DNA from: Acanthochromis polyacanthus
Taxonomy: Eukaryota > Chordata > Actinopteri > Pomacentridae
Assembly (NCBI RefSeq): GCF_021347895.1
Contig: NC_067120.1
Location: 14,307,361-14,371,360 of the forward strand
Direction of reading: 5' to 3'
DNA length: 64,000 nucleotides
The notes under the pieces are model-generated. The model saw only the letters and a list, made by a program, of their open reading frames with translations, searched no databases and was not told where the DNA came from. Of this stretch, positions 11,891-21,429 are shown piece by piece; within the stretch, counting starts at the first letter, position 1, and each line of letters opens with the position of its first letter. Both the position numbers and the translations under genes were made by a program.

Positions 11891-12153
11891 TTATATCCCT
11901 GTGGGGACTTACCATTGACTCCCATTCATACCTAACTCCTAACCCTTACCCTAACCTTAACCAACACCAAAACAATGCCTTACACTAAAGAAATTTTTTT
12001 TGCACTTTTACTTTTTTCAGTAACAACAACATGGCCAAGAAAACACTGTTTCCCCCCGTGGGGACCTCATTTTTGGTCCCCACCATGACGTGAGTCACCA
12101 CCGAGATAGTGTGGAGTCAGGTCAAAGTCCCCACCAAGTCCCCACCGGTATAG
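11891..12153. mobile_element. Foldback MITE-like element, copy 2
   Basis: Same order of motifs as copy 1 (GTGGGGACTTACCATTGACT; CCCTTACCCTAACC; GTGGGGACCTCATTT; AAGTCCCCACCGGTATAG). The left end is diverged (TTATATCCCTGTGGGG), and about 40 bp of T-rich sequence is added at about 11988-12030. Short CA repeats follow at 12162-12179. Confidence 0.65.
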
Positions 12154-12188
12154 ATAAACACGTACACACACACACACACTACACACTA

Positions 12189-12232
12189 TAATTTGTGAGA
12201 ATATAAGTAAGTAAATGGAAATAAGAAAACTA
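12189..12232 (+). repeat. Solo copy of the foldback flank sequence
   Basis: About 42 bp (starting AATTTGTGAGAATATAAG) match, in inverted orientation, the sequence at 19923-19964 beside the 19.9-20.3 kb foldback, with a 4-bp tandem difference. It marks a dispersed family member 7.7 kb from the larger structure. Confidence 0.55.
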
Positions 12233-13818
12233 CAGGAAACTACAGAAAATACATTCTATTGCTGTCATATGTATCAGTGAAATCATAAGGAAAACTGTGC
12301 ACATAAATGGTGCAGACAGTGATGATCCATAGAGAATGGCTGCAAACAAAATCACTTCCCAATTTTTTGTGCAGCTTGTATCCTTGATGAATACAATAAC
12401 ATGGTAAAGATACCAAATATTGTTTTAAATCATTAAATCAAATGCAAACAATTCACTTAAACTGCAATATCAAAATTCCAATAAATGGAATAAATAGGTT
12501 TTATTCATAAGCTTCTGAGTGGCAGTAAAAAAAGAGGGAGAATAAAGGCCTGTTTTTAGCCACAAGAGGTCACTAAAAGCTCTATAAATTCCAACCATTC
12601 AGTGAAAGACAACTCAGTAAAGTTTTGCCAGGAGAAGAAGAGCAGTAAAATGAGAACTCGATTTATTATCTTTTATGGGATGCTGCTCCTTACAAAAGAG
12701 TCTTGTGAGAATAAATCCTAGCAACAGAAACAGCAGAAGTTGTTAATAAAGTCATGATGTTTGGCCTGTAACATTCACTGTCTCTTTTTCCCTTCACTGT
12801 CTGTCTTCAAAGCTGACACAGAGTGTTTCTGCTCTCTTCTTCATGACTGCCAGCTGTCAAGTTACTCTGAACTGGCCACGATGCGTGCTCCTCCAGTGCC
12901 ATCCAACAACCTCCTGCCATCCCCAGTTATCTTTACAGGCGTAACGTCATTAATTGAGTCCATGAGCAGCTCTTGCCTCTGAGGTCGGGAATGAAGGCGC
13001 CTGACCACATTAGCAAGTGAGAGGAACAGCTTTAACTTTAAGAAGTAGTTGAAAAACGTGATCGGGAAACAATTTACAGCAAAGACAAAGAAGAAGGAAA
13101 AAAAGGGAGAGGTGGGTAAAGGGAAAGGGCAGGGCACAGAAGCTGCAGCATGATTAGCTGAGTGTGACAGGAGTTTATTCATAGACAAGGGAGGAATGAA
13201 GAAACAGACAAAACCCACCCAGGCTGAGATTATGTTCCTGCTGAAAGAGATACTTGTGGGGGAAACTAACGAGTTTTCCCACAACAGAGATGGGAATATA
13301 CTGTATAGGCACACAGAGGGATACTGGGCCTGTGCTCATTTGGAGGTCTTCAGAATCTTCAGTGTGGCATTAAGCAATGCTTGAGGAATGGCGGTATAGA
13401 AGAAAAAACAAAAAACTACTATGCGGTGGTCTCACCAACAAATCAGCTCCATATTGAACACCAGGCTTAAGATATGTGTGGATAAATAACATTTTAACTA
13501 CATGAGCAAATAGAATTTGGCAGCAGCTGAGTAGACTAAAATATCTACAGTCCTGGTGACATGGGACACTTAACCCTTCTGTTTTGTTGAAATGTGCAAT
13601 CAACCTCAAAACTGTGTGCATAAAAACAATGCGAATTGCAAAACCAGCCATTTTTTCCTTCTTGTATTCAAATCTGTCATTCTGATTGCTTCAAAACTTA
13701 ACATATAGGAAAACACTGAGGTGATAGCCCTTTACTACTTAACTCAACTTACATGTTTGCTGAAGGTGACAAAACACAGTGATGACCAAAAAGCAACATA
13801 TATATATACAGCATAAGG
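12233..13818. other. Non-coding interval
   Basis: A+T-rich unique DNA. Minus-strand frames at 12862-13314 and 13370-13651 are hydrophobic or low-complexity, with no motif I recognise. Confidence 0.5.
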
Positions 13819-13880
13819 CAGGGCCGGAGTGGGACCCATTTTCAGCCCTGGACTTTCATGCCTCAGACCGGCCTTACCCA
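13819..13880 (+). mobile_element. Terminal fragment of a hAT-like transposon
   Basis: Begins CAGGGCCGGAGTGGGACC and reaches CAGACCGGCC, resembling hAT ends that start with CAG. The matching right end type (CCACCCCGGGCCTG) occurs only at 25509-25522. Family call is tentative. Confidence 0.4.
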
Positions 13881-14697
13881 TTACTAATAAGTCATGTAAT
13901 TCTAGCCTTGTCTTGTAATTCAGCGTGTTTTTCTAAAATATTTGCAATTCAGTGCAAGTAAGGGTTGCTTCACAATGAGGATTTATTCCAACATGAGTGC
14001 ACATCTCCAACATTGTTCTTTACAACAGTATCAGAATCTATATTGTGTTCAAGGATATCCAAACCTTAAAAATTAAATAAAAGAAGAAATAAAAATATAA
14101 AATAAAAATAAAATAAAATAAAATGTGTTGCACTTTCTAATAACACTATCATCTCTTTATCCTCTGCAAGGAAACAGTTCCATCACAACTTAAATTTCAC
14201 AAATATGAGAACATCAGTTAAAGAGCTAATCTCCAACACTTTTCTTTACAACATCACAATGTCCTTTTTTGCAATATCAAATATCAAGCAATTAGTGTTC
14301 ACAGATATCTAATCCTCATGAATAAAGAATAATGATTGCACTGTTGTCTGCAAGTTTGTTATTCACAGTATAACATAACTTCCTAATGAAATTTTAAAAA
14401 TGATTTGATTTTCATTTTATATTTACAATAACAAGAGAATAAAATCAGTAAGAGGCAGAAACAAATAAAGGTCTGTTTTTTCATTTTCTGAGACTGGAAG
14501 CGGTCATCAGCAAGTGTGGAGCCAAACAGAGTACAGTGCATAGACTGGATATAATTTTTTGCTGTTAGTTTTCATGGTCAAAATGAGAGATCAGGTGGCC
14601 GATCTTAAAATAAATCAATATTGAATTTTTTATACAGCGTTAGTTTTTGCAAAGCTAGGGGGCGGGGCTACTTGATTTGACAATCTGGTCTGGAATA
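13881..14697. other. A+T-rich decayed repeat interval
   Basis: Two diverged pieces share 'CTCCAACA..T.TTCTTTACAAC' (about 14006 and 14232), suggesting an old duplication. At 14658-14682 GGGGGCGGGGCT...TTTGACAAT resembles the right end of the neighbouring ISL2EU-like element, so a sister end may lie here. Confidence 0.35.
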
Positions 14698-14802
14698 ATT
14701 GACCCTTTGCTAAGTCCCTCCCACAAATGGCTACTGTCCAATCCTACCTTAGCAACTGTAACTAGGCACGAGAGGTCTGTCAAGCTTTCAGCAGAAGACA
14801 AT

Positions 14803-15002
14803 ATGTCGAAGCGGTGTGCCTACGGTACTTGCAAGTCCGATACTCGTTATCCGCAAAGCTTGGAGGGTGGTGTTGAGTTTTTTGCATCCCCAAGCCAAAG
14901 ACACAAGAAGAAAGATGCCGCGTGTGAATTAAGCAGTGTGGGAGACCGCATGATCAGCTGAATCCCTCCAAAATCAATAAGAACACATACGTCTGTTCTA
15001 AG
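14803..15002 (+). pseudogene. THAP-domain first exon of ISL2EU-like transposase, frameshifted
   Basis: ATG at 14803 opens MSKRCAYGTCKSDTRYP, the C-x4-C start of a THAP zinc domain. After about 29 codons the frame shifts: a one-base loss near 14887-14891 moves the rest to the next frame. There KPKTQEERCRV, then IKQCGRPHDQLNPSK and TYVCSK follow, typical THAP core. The Trp codon before IKQC is TGA (14925-14927), a nonsense change. The exon ends CSK at donor GTAAGT (15003). THAP domains bind the transposon ends. The gene cannot make a full protein. Confidence 0.75.
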
Positions 15003-15334
15003 GTAAGTTGCTAGCTAACATTAGCTAACCGTAGCTCTGTGTGTTAGGTCAGATAACATTAGCAAAGAATGACATCTCAATGGAAGGTTACTTCTCTTAA
15101 AACTTGAGCTACTGTGTATTATTTGAGCAAAATAAATACTGGTGATATAGAGAGACAAGTTTTGACATACTGGTATAGCATATATATACTAGCTATGGGT
15201 CCCTGCCTACGCGTCTGGCTTTGGCGACAACAGATGAGATCGGTACACCATTAATGTTGTAACCCCTTGGTTTGTGCCACTGTTGTGGCAAACTTGTGCA
15301 AGATATTGCTGGGCTTTGCTGTGCCTTAACGTCT

Positions 15335-15928
15335 CTTCAATTTGTCATCAATTTTCCTCTTGCGGCCACGTCCAGGGAGGTTGGCTACTGTCCCGTGGGT
15401 CTTGAACTTCTGAATAATATGAGCCACTGTTGTCACAGGAACTTCAAGCTGTTTAGAGATGGTCTTATAGCCTTTACCTTTAAGATGTTTGTCTATAATT
15501 TTTTTTCGGATGTCCTGGGACAATTCTCTCCGTTTTCTGTTGTCCATGTTCAGTGTGGTACACACCTTTTCACCAAACAGCAGGGTGACTACTTGTCTCC
15601 CTTTAAATAGGCAGACTGACTGATTATGAGTTTGGAAACACCTGTGATGTCAATTAAATGACACACCTGAGTTAATCATGTCACTCTGGTCAAATAGTTT
15701 TCAATCTTTTATAGAGGTACCATCATTTTTGTCCAGGCCTGTTTCATTAGTTTGTTTTTTTAAATAATGATGTTAATCAACAATTCAAAAGTAATGGCTG
15801 TTTTTGATTATTTAATTTTCAATAAATTTTTATTTATTGTTACTTTTGTGAGTTTCAAGTGATTTCAGTGAGAATTGTGGGTTTTTCCTTCTTTAACTGA
15901 GGGGTACCAACAATTTTGTCCACGTGTG
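15335..15928 (-). mobile_element. Tc1-like transposon, truncated, within the SWIM-protein gene
   Basis: The minus-strand ORF from ATG at 15547 gives MDNRKRRELSQDIRKKII and the paired-like helix-turn-helix with TISKQLEVPVTTVAHI, then GRGRKRK, the linker motif of Tc1 transposases; it stops after 73 codons where element similarity ends. The retained end has an IR/DR arrangement: GGTACCAACAATTTTGTCCA (15902-15921) and a direct-repeat copy GGTACCATCATTTTTGTCCA (15717-15736). TA at 15929-15930 is the target base pair. The DDE catalytic domain and the other end are deleted. Confidence 0.8.
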
Positions 15929-16204
15929 TAGATCAGCCCCACTATATGTGAGCAATGTCCTGGCACGCTGTAAACAAACACAAATTTAGCTTAGCACGAA
16001 ATAGGCAGACACATGATAATGACAGTTGACATAACATTAATTTAAATGTATATAATACATATCGGCTTACCCTGCTGTACAAGAACATTGTTGTTCTTCT
16101 ATATGATTATTTTTGACGTGAAGTGACAATACATGGGGTGTTTGGCGCTTACACTGAGATCTCCAGTAGGGGCAAGACCGATTTGTGGCACTGGCAGCTA
16201 GCAG

Positions 16205-16660
16205 TGACACTTTTTGTGGCACCGCCGCAGTGCCACGGTTAATGCCACTGTGCAGTGACACTTTTTGTGGCACCGCCGCAGTGCCACAGTTAATGCCACA
16301 GTAGGGGCAAGACCGATTTGTGGCACTGGCAGCTAGCAGTGACACTTTTTATGGCACCGCCGCGGTGCCACGGTTAATGCCACTGTGCAATGACACTTTT
16401 TATGGCACCGCCGCGGTGCCACGGTTAATGCCACTGTGCAGTGACACTTTATGTGGCACCGCTGCCGTGCCACGGTTAATGCCACAGTAGGGGCAAGACC
16501 GATTGTGGCACTGGCAGCCAGCAGTGACACTTTTTGTGGCACCGCTGCCGTGCCACGGTTAATGCCACTGTTTGGGCGAGATGCCACTGCCGCAGCGGCA
16601 TTTCCAGTGGCCTCTGGAGATGCCAGCAGAGGTGCCACGGTTAATGTCACTGTTTAGGGC
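16205..16660 (+). repeat. 51-bp minisatellite array, left arm
   Basis: The unit is CAGTGACACTTTTTGTGGCA, then CCGCCGCAGTGCCACGGTTA, then ATGCCACTGTG. Each unit holds a hairpin GTGGCACCG/CGGTGCCAC. Units alternate with a longer block carrying the element terminus (CAGTAGGGGCAAG at 16301 and 16486 as well as 16164). The array ends in GCCACTGTTTGGGCGAGATG. Confidence 0.85.
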
Positions 16661-16954
16661 AGAGGTCGGCAAGTAGATGTGGCTTGGGACAAAATGTTTG
16701 CAAACAATCGAACAGCGGGCCAACCTACGAGGGGGTACGCTCCGATTCCGCGAGCGGGGGGCGATACCGCGAGCAGCGGAGCTTCTACAGCTGATCGCTG
16801 CTGCTTGGGACACACGACTCAATTCTTATCACAGATGTATTAAAAATGACTCCCGAGACACACACACGTTTTGCACACACTGTTGCTCAGTGAAATCTGG
16901 CTGGTACCAGTAGCGCAAACGCGGAAATGCCCGGCAGCAGCCGACCACGCGAGT
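16661..16954. other. Unique core between the two inverted arrays
   Basis: The core begins CAGAGGTCGGCAAGTAG, resembling another hAT terminus, and includes CpG-rich stretches (GCGAGCGGGGGGCGATACCG). No protein motif was recognised in any frame. It may itself be an insertion in the palindrome centre. Confidence 0.35.
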
Positions 16955-17170
16955 TTCTGGAAATGCCGCTGTGGCAGTGGCATCTCGCCCAAACAGTGGC
17001 ATTAACCGTGGCACCGCGGCGGTGCCACAAAAAGTGTTACTGCACAGTGGCATTAACCGTGGCACTGCAGCGGTGCCACAAAAAGTGTCACTGCACAGTG
17101 GCATTAACCGTGGCACTGCGGCGGTGCCACAAAAAGTGTCACTGCTCGCTGCCAGTGCCACAAATCGGAC
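16955..17170 (-). repeat. 51-bp minisatellite array, right inverted arm
   Basis: Same units as the left array, complementary strand (CAGTGGCATTAACCGTGGCA, then CCGCGGCGGTGCCACAAAAA). It has only about three units, against about eight repeats in the left arm, so arm lengths have diverged by copy-number change. Confidence 0.85.
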
Positions 17171-17457
17171 CTGCTGTCTCTCGAGATCTGTGCGCTTTTC
17201 CCTCCATTTTAACATCCTCTTCATTTTCACTCCGCCAACATTTAATTTGGTGAATGTTGTTTTCAAAAGCATATTGGAGACCCTTCTGTCTGCTTCTCTC
17301 TGATATCGCTGTAGAATATGTCCAGAAATTTGCACATATCTCCTGAGAAATATCACTCACCGGTACCGCTAAAAACTCCATATTTCATGCCGGGGGGGAC
17401 AGCTTGACAGGCGTAGCAACAGTAACCAAGGGGGGCGGGGCTTAGCGTAGGGTCAAT

Positions 17458-18551
17458 TGACAGGCCCTATGGAGGAGACAGCCCAGACTCTGTTCTCCTT
17501 GTATGGATCAATTCTACTATAATAACTGTTGGTTTATTTATCGGTAGAGCAGCAGAACATCTTCCACAAACAGTTTTTCTGCCTGTTGGCTTGTTTTAAC
17601 CAGTTTTCTACCTTCGTCCAATTCTACCAGCAGACACTGAAAGGACTCTGATTGGTCGGTGTTTATTTTCTTATTGGTGCCGCTTTTAATGCACTTTATA
17701 TACAACTGTAGTGTCAGATATAATGTGTGCTGTGTACTCCAGATGTTGGTGGAGTTTATTTCCGTGTGTGTTGACCAGAGAAGAAAGTTAGCATCCAGTA
17801 AATATTAGCTTTAATGTTAGCGATGCTAACTGAGCTGGCTGCTCAGTCGTAACCTGATTAAAGCTAATGTAGCATTAAGCTAACGATGTTTGTGTTGTTT
17901 CATGTAAACAGCTGAAGTGTGTTGTGTTTGTGTAATGTGGTGCATTTAGTTAATAAAACTGTCAGTGGAGACGCTGATTTACATTAATGTAACATTTAGA
18001 AAACCTAAATGTGATTAAAACAGTAAGGTTAAGGTTCTGTGTTGTCAGTAGTCCTGAATATCTGCTGAGACTCTGAAGTTAAAGCGGAGAAAACAGTAAA
18101 TCTACTCTCTAGTCGTTAACATTGTTCATTGACTGATTCACATGTTGTAGTACGTATTCCTGCAGTGTAGATTGGAAAAATAACCTCCCAGAATGTGACC
18201 AAAGTAATGATGAACGCTACAGTTATTACATTTAAATTGCACCACAGATAATATGGATAATAAAATCCTCTCCTCTAAAGCTAAACTGACTACAGGCCTT
18301 TCTGTCTTTCAGTGCTTGGAATACTATATGACAGAGGAAATCTTTCCAGGGATACTTTAAAATGAACCTCTGCTGTTGATACTGATGCTGTGACGTCTGT
18401 CTTCATCTCAGGTGTCATGTTCACTGCGAGGATCTTCTGAGTGGAGCCAACAGAAGGAAAACCTCATCTGGATGTGAAGGAGGAGACTGAATGGATGACA
18501 TCGTCAGTGAATCACTTCCTGTTTACCTTTCACTTACAGAAGGACAGACCG
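17458..18551. other. Interval between transposons, possible gene fragment
   Basis: Mostly A+T-rich with repeated GCTAAC/GTTAGC motifs. An exon-like piece at 18412-18540 (after TTCATCTCAG) reads GAGCCAACAGAAGGAAAACC and GATGTGAAGGAGGAGACTGA, encoding acidic KEET-type text as in leaders of fish multigene families. The product is not recognised. Confidence 0.3.
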
Positions 18552-19280
18552 AGGCTGAATCCCAAACCGCCCCCTACACACTCCCCCTCCACTACCGAGT
18601 GTCACTCCAAAAGAAGTCACACTCGCAGCTGTGGAGGGCACCTATTACTGAAGGGGGAGGGTATAAATACGATCGGCAGGAATGGGACGCCCTGTTGCCT
18701 CACCGGAAAACGGAAGACGTCATCGCCATGGTAACAGAAAGACGCCTACTGTGCATGGCTGTAGTGCTGTGGCACAGGTTGCAACTAACAAGGATCGCTG
18801 CTGCTTCCAGAAGCCGAAAGCATCCCACTTTTTTCACTCACATTTTTTCCAATCCTATTATCTGGCATTTCAGATCCAACAAATGAATTCTGTCAGTTGT
18901 GTTCAAATTTTAAGGTGTCAGGGGGTGCACAATTAAATCAAACGTCAGCAGAGAAGAAGATTTTTTTTCTTTTGTTTTATCTTTTTACACCACTCTTTGT
19001 GATGTTCTGTCAGTGTGAAAAAGGCGTGGGAGAAATAAACGTATATGGAACTTACATCGATATGTTTGTTTCCTCCTCCATTTCGACGTTGCACTTCCTG
19101 AAAAAGTTGTCCGGAGTGAGCATCAATGCAGACTCGCTATTTAAGGGCTGAACAGTCCACTCCCCCTCCGCACTACGCGGTTTGGGATGGCCCTTAATAT
19201 GGAGGACCCTCCACGGGAACGCGCAAACGGAGGGGTAGTGTGTAGGGATAGTGTGTAGGGGGCGGTTTGGGATTCAGCCC
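18552..19280. mobile_element. 729-bp TIR transposon, probably non-autonomous
   Basis: GGCTGAATCCCAAACCGCC (18553-18571) and its exact complement (19261-19279) form 19-bp ends, extended by CCCTACACACT on both sides. The interior lacks a transposase motif; a small frame at 18897-19151 is hydrophobic. The superfamily is uncertain. Confidence 0.6.
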
Positions 19281-19854
19281 AACTGTTTCAGCAGTTTATT
19301 ATTCTTTGTTCAGCAGACAGGTGCTCTGCTTTGGAGTGTGACGATGTTGAATCCAGCCCAGCATGATTACTTCGATCCATTCGATTAGCTTCTTCATGTT
19401 TGTTTTTCTTTGATTTTGTTCAAAGCAGATGACACGGCTGAATGTCAGAGCAGAGCTTCCTACGAGTTGCTTTTTTGTTTATCTGTAAAACAAGGAGATT
19501 TGGTGATCGATTAGTTACCAAATATCCCCCAAGATATGTTTTCAGCAATATAAATACCTATAAATATAACTACCATTATTGTCAGTGTATGTTCATCTAA
19601 AATCACAACATAATGGCAGGAGAAGCAGAACATAGGTGTAGAAAGGTCAGAAGTAAAGCAACAGATTTTATTTAGTTCAATAGGATTTATCATCTCTTGT
19701 TGTTGCATTTGTTACTGTAATGATCTTATAACAGTGTGTGTGTGTATCACTAAGTGTTCTTGGAAAGACAAATGTTTTTTTATTAATTATGAGCTCCAGT
19801 TACTTCAGATTACATCCAGGCATATCTACACAGAGTGTAATAATAATTCAGTGG
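19281..19854. other. Non-coding interval
   Basis: A+T-rich DNA between the TIR element and the foldback. Nothing recognised. Confidence 0.5.
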
Positions 19855-20300
19855 ATTCTTTACTGCAGTAACACATTTTCTTTACCATCATATTTTAAAA
19901 CTGTCCATAATTAATACACTAGGTTGTAGTTTTCTTATTTCCATTTACTTATATTCTCACAATTAGATAGATGTTGATTACCTTGCTTGACAGTTTCTGC
20001 GAGCACTGTCACCTTCCTCAGAAGCGTCTCGCCGTCAGGTGTCCCCAGTGCGGGAGAGCACTACGGGGGATCTGGGATCTGGCGACTCTGCTGGGCGTGC
20101 CGCAGATGCCGGCTGTCGAAATCTGCCGGCTGACACGTCACGGGCTGCTGGCGAGATGCTTCTCAGGAAGGTGACAGTGCTCGCGGAAACTGTCAAGCAA
20201 GGTAATCAACATCTATCTAATCTTTATTTGTCTGAACAAAAGAACTCAAACCTAGTGTATTATTATGAACAGTTTTAAAATGCATTTCACTGCAGATTGC
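19855..20300. repeat. Long foldback with a Cys-motif coding-like loop
   Basis: Inner arms 19962-20033 and 20150-20221 are 72 nt each with about 3 mismatches. Similarity continues outward with indels to about 19862 and 20298 (shared CCTAGTGTATTA and CAGTTTTAAAAT). The 116-bp loop is G+C-rich, and with the left arm reads CEHCHLPQKRLAVRCPQCGR, with two CxxC pairs. Each arm contains a donor-like CAAG|GTAATC pointing outward. No family recognised. Confidence 0.6.
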
Positions 20301-20578
20301 ACTTTAATTTGCAACATATTCTGTTAAAATAATCAAAGCATGCCACCTATTTTGAACATTTTGGATTACATTATAAATGCATGCAGAGTGAATGGATTTT
20401 GCATTCACACAATACTTCTACTGAAGGTACAATGAACTCACTCTAAACACTCTAAACATATTAACTGCAAAAGAGATGCAAGTTGTAATTCTGTGTAAAG
20501 ACAAAAGCAAAGTGATAGTTTGTTTGGCAACAACAGTAAACACCAGTTTTTTTCCTTCAATTTCCACAGCAGTTAAAG
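20301..20578. other. Non-coding interval
   Basis: A+T-rich; nothing recognised. Confidence 0.5.
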
Positions 20579-20884
20579 TTATATTCGAAACTTTCCACTG
20601 GTTTGTTGGTTAGCCCTCCTTTGCAAGCAAGCTACAATGCCGCTAACGCTAACAGGCTGATCTGCAGTCAGCTGGCAGTTTGGCTTAGTAGGTAGCTCCC
20701 TACTAGACCTGCAAGCATTTCCCTTTAGCCACACAAAAACAAAACATACCCCAAGGTGTTTCTTCATGTTAAAAGTAGAGTCATTGGATGTGTAAACCAG
20801 CAGAGGTTCAACTGGACAATAAAGTTCTCTACTTGTTAGCCCTCTGTGATCCTTAAATTTCCAGAAATGCAAACTTTTTTTCAT
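20579..20884 (-). pseudogene. Possible BED-type zinc finger fragment of a hAT-like transposase
   Basis: The minus-strand frame reads HFWKFKDHRGLTSRELYCPV, then NDSTFNMKKHLG and a donor-like GTATGT. The S/T-x-N-M-K-K-H-L pattern resembles the second half of BED fingers in hAT/ZBED proteins, but the cysteine pair is incomplete. Weak call; a chance frame is possible. Confidence 0.3.
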
Positions 20885-21002
20885 TTTATTTGCTTGTATC
20901 TTTGTAGCTAAGCTTAATTATGGAAGAGTTACCTAAGGGTTCAACAGGTTTGAGGCCAATCAGAGAAGATATGTTCACCCTAAAAGGTTTTTGTCTTTGG
21001 AA

Positions 21003-21378
21003 AGATGCACTCAGCATTCCTTAGATGGTGTAGGGCACCCGGGTCGGATTTGATGTTTGAAATACTGACCGACAGCTCAGATTTAACTGTCTGTAGTTCT
21101 GTTTTGATGGATGTTCAATTTTCACTCAAAGCCGCCAGGAGCTGGGTCTTTAAAATAACCACCGTCTCGTTACAGAGTGAAAGTAGCAGTTCCTCCTTAA
21201 AGTCTGAGATTGCAGCATCTGAGGGCCTCTTCAAAAGAAGATGTAGTTGATGAAGGCGTTCTCCAGCACAGCCAGAAAAACCACGACCAAGCAGCCTGAA
21301 GATCTTAGGCAGCGTCTCCCTCAGGTGGGTGTCAATGGTGTTGACAGTCAGGTCCGTGGTAATCCTGTCAAAAAACAA
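21003..21378 (-). pseudogene. L1-type retrotransposon ORF1 N-terminal fragment
   Basis: On minus, an acceptor-like TTTTTTGACAG precedes TDLTVNTIDTHLRETLPKIF, then DFKEELLLSLCNETVVILKT. A TGA at 21115 breaks the frame, and coiled-coil text resumes in the same frame: SIKTELQTVKSELSVSISNI. The heptad-rich IKTELQTVKSEL segment is typical of the region before the L1 ORF1 trimerisation coil. No reverse transcriptase is nearby. Confidence 0.4.
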
Positions 21379-21429
21379 AACAGAAAAAAACCTAGATTAT
21401 AAATCAACATGTAACCAAAGCACTCTGTG

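Larger units (their letters stand above)
16163..17182. mobile_element. Palindromic satellite-like insertion (hAT-like, non-autonomous)
   Basis: About 1.02 kb flanked by GAGATCT on both sides (16156-16162 and 17183-17189). Ends read inward CAGTAGGGGCAAGACCGATT and CAGCAGGTCCGATT, both continuing TTGTGGCACTGGCAGC. Left (16164-16615) and right (16955-17176) arms are inverted arrays of the same 51-bp unit. Removing the insert with one GAGATCT copy restores the host reading frame exactly, which fixes its borders. CAG ends and a 7-8 bp duplication suggest a hAT-type mover; GAGATCT is its own reverse complement, so a palindromic target preference is also possible. Confidence 0.7.
15188..17381 (-). 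pseudogene. SWIM-motif (YqaJ-type) partner protein of the ISL2EU-like element, interrupted
   Basis: ATG at 17381 opens MEFLAVPVSDISQEICANFW, followed by YSTAISERSRQKGLQYA and NNIHQIKCW, a start I associate with fish transposon proteins that carry a SWIM zinc finger and YqaJ nuclease domain. The first exon is split by an insertion (16163-17182). Its second half, 16162-16071, gives QTPHVLSLHVKNNHIEEQ and CSCTAG, with a donor at 16070. The next exon (acceptor to 15967) supplies VPGHCSHIVGLI in frame, completing CxC-x6-CxH. A Tc1-like element follows. Beyond it, 15334-15188 encodes SCTSLPQQWHKPRG, then reaches a stop. The nuclease part is absent. Confidence 0.65.
14698..17457. mobile_element. ISL2EU-like two-gene DNA transposon remnant, 2.76 kb
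   Basis: Inverted ends: ATTGACCCTTTGCTAAGTCC at 14698, and (read inward from 17457) ATTGACCCTACGCTAAGCCC, with shared TGTCAAGCT further in. Inside, a THAP-domain first exon starts on + just after the left end, and the first exon of a SWIM-motif protein starts on - just after the right end, so the genes converge. Two-gene elements with a THAP-bearing transposase and a YqaJ/SWIM-type partner are known for ISL2EU (IS4EU) in fish; this naming is from memory. The DDE-catalytic exons are missing, so the copy is non-autonomous. It carries later insertions at 16163-17182 and 15335-15928. Confidence 0.65.

Noticed and set aside
16067..17356. Long frames through the 51-bp arrays (GTAAVPQKVS repeats)
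   Set aside because: The 51-bp unit is a multiple of three, so frames stay open automatically; no protein is implied.
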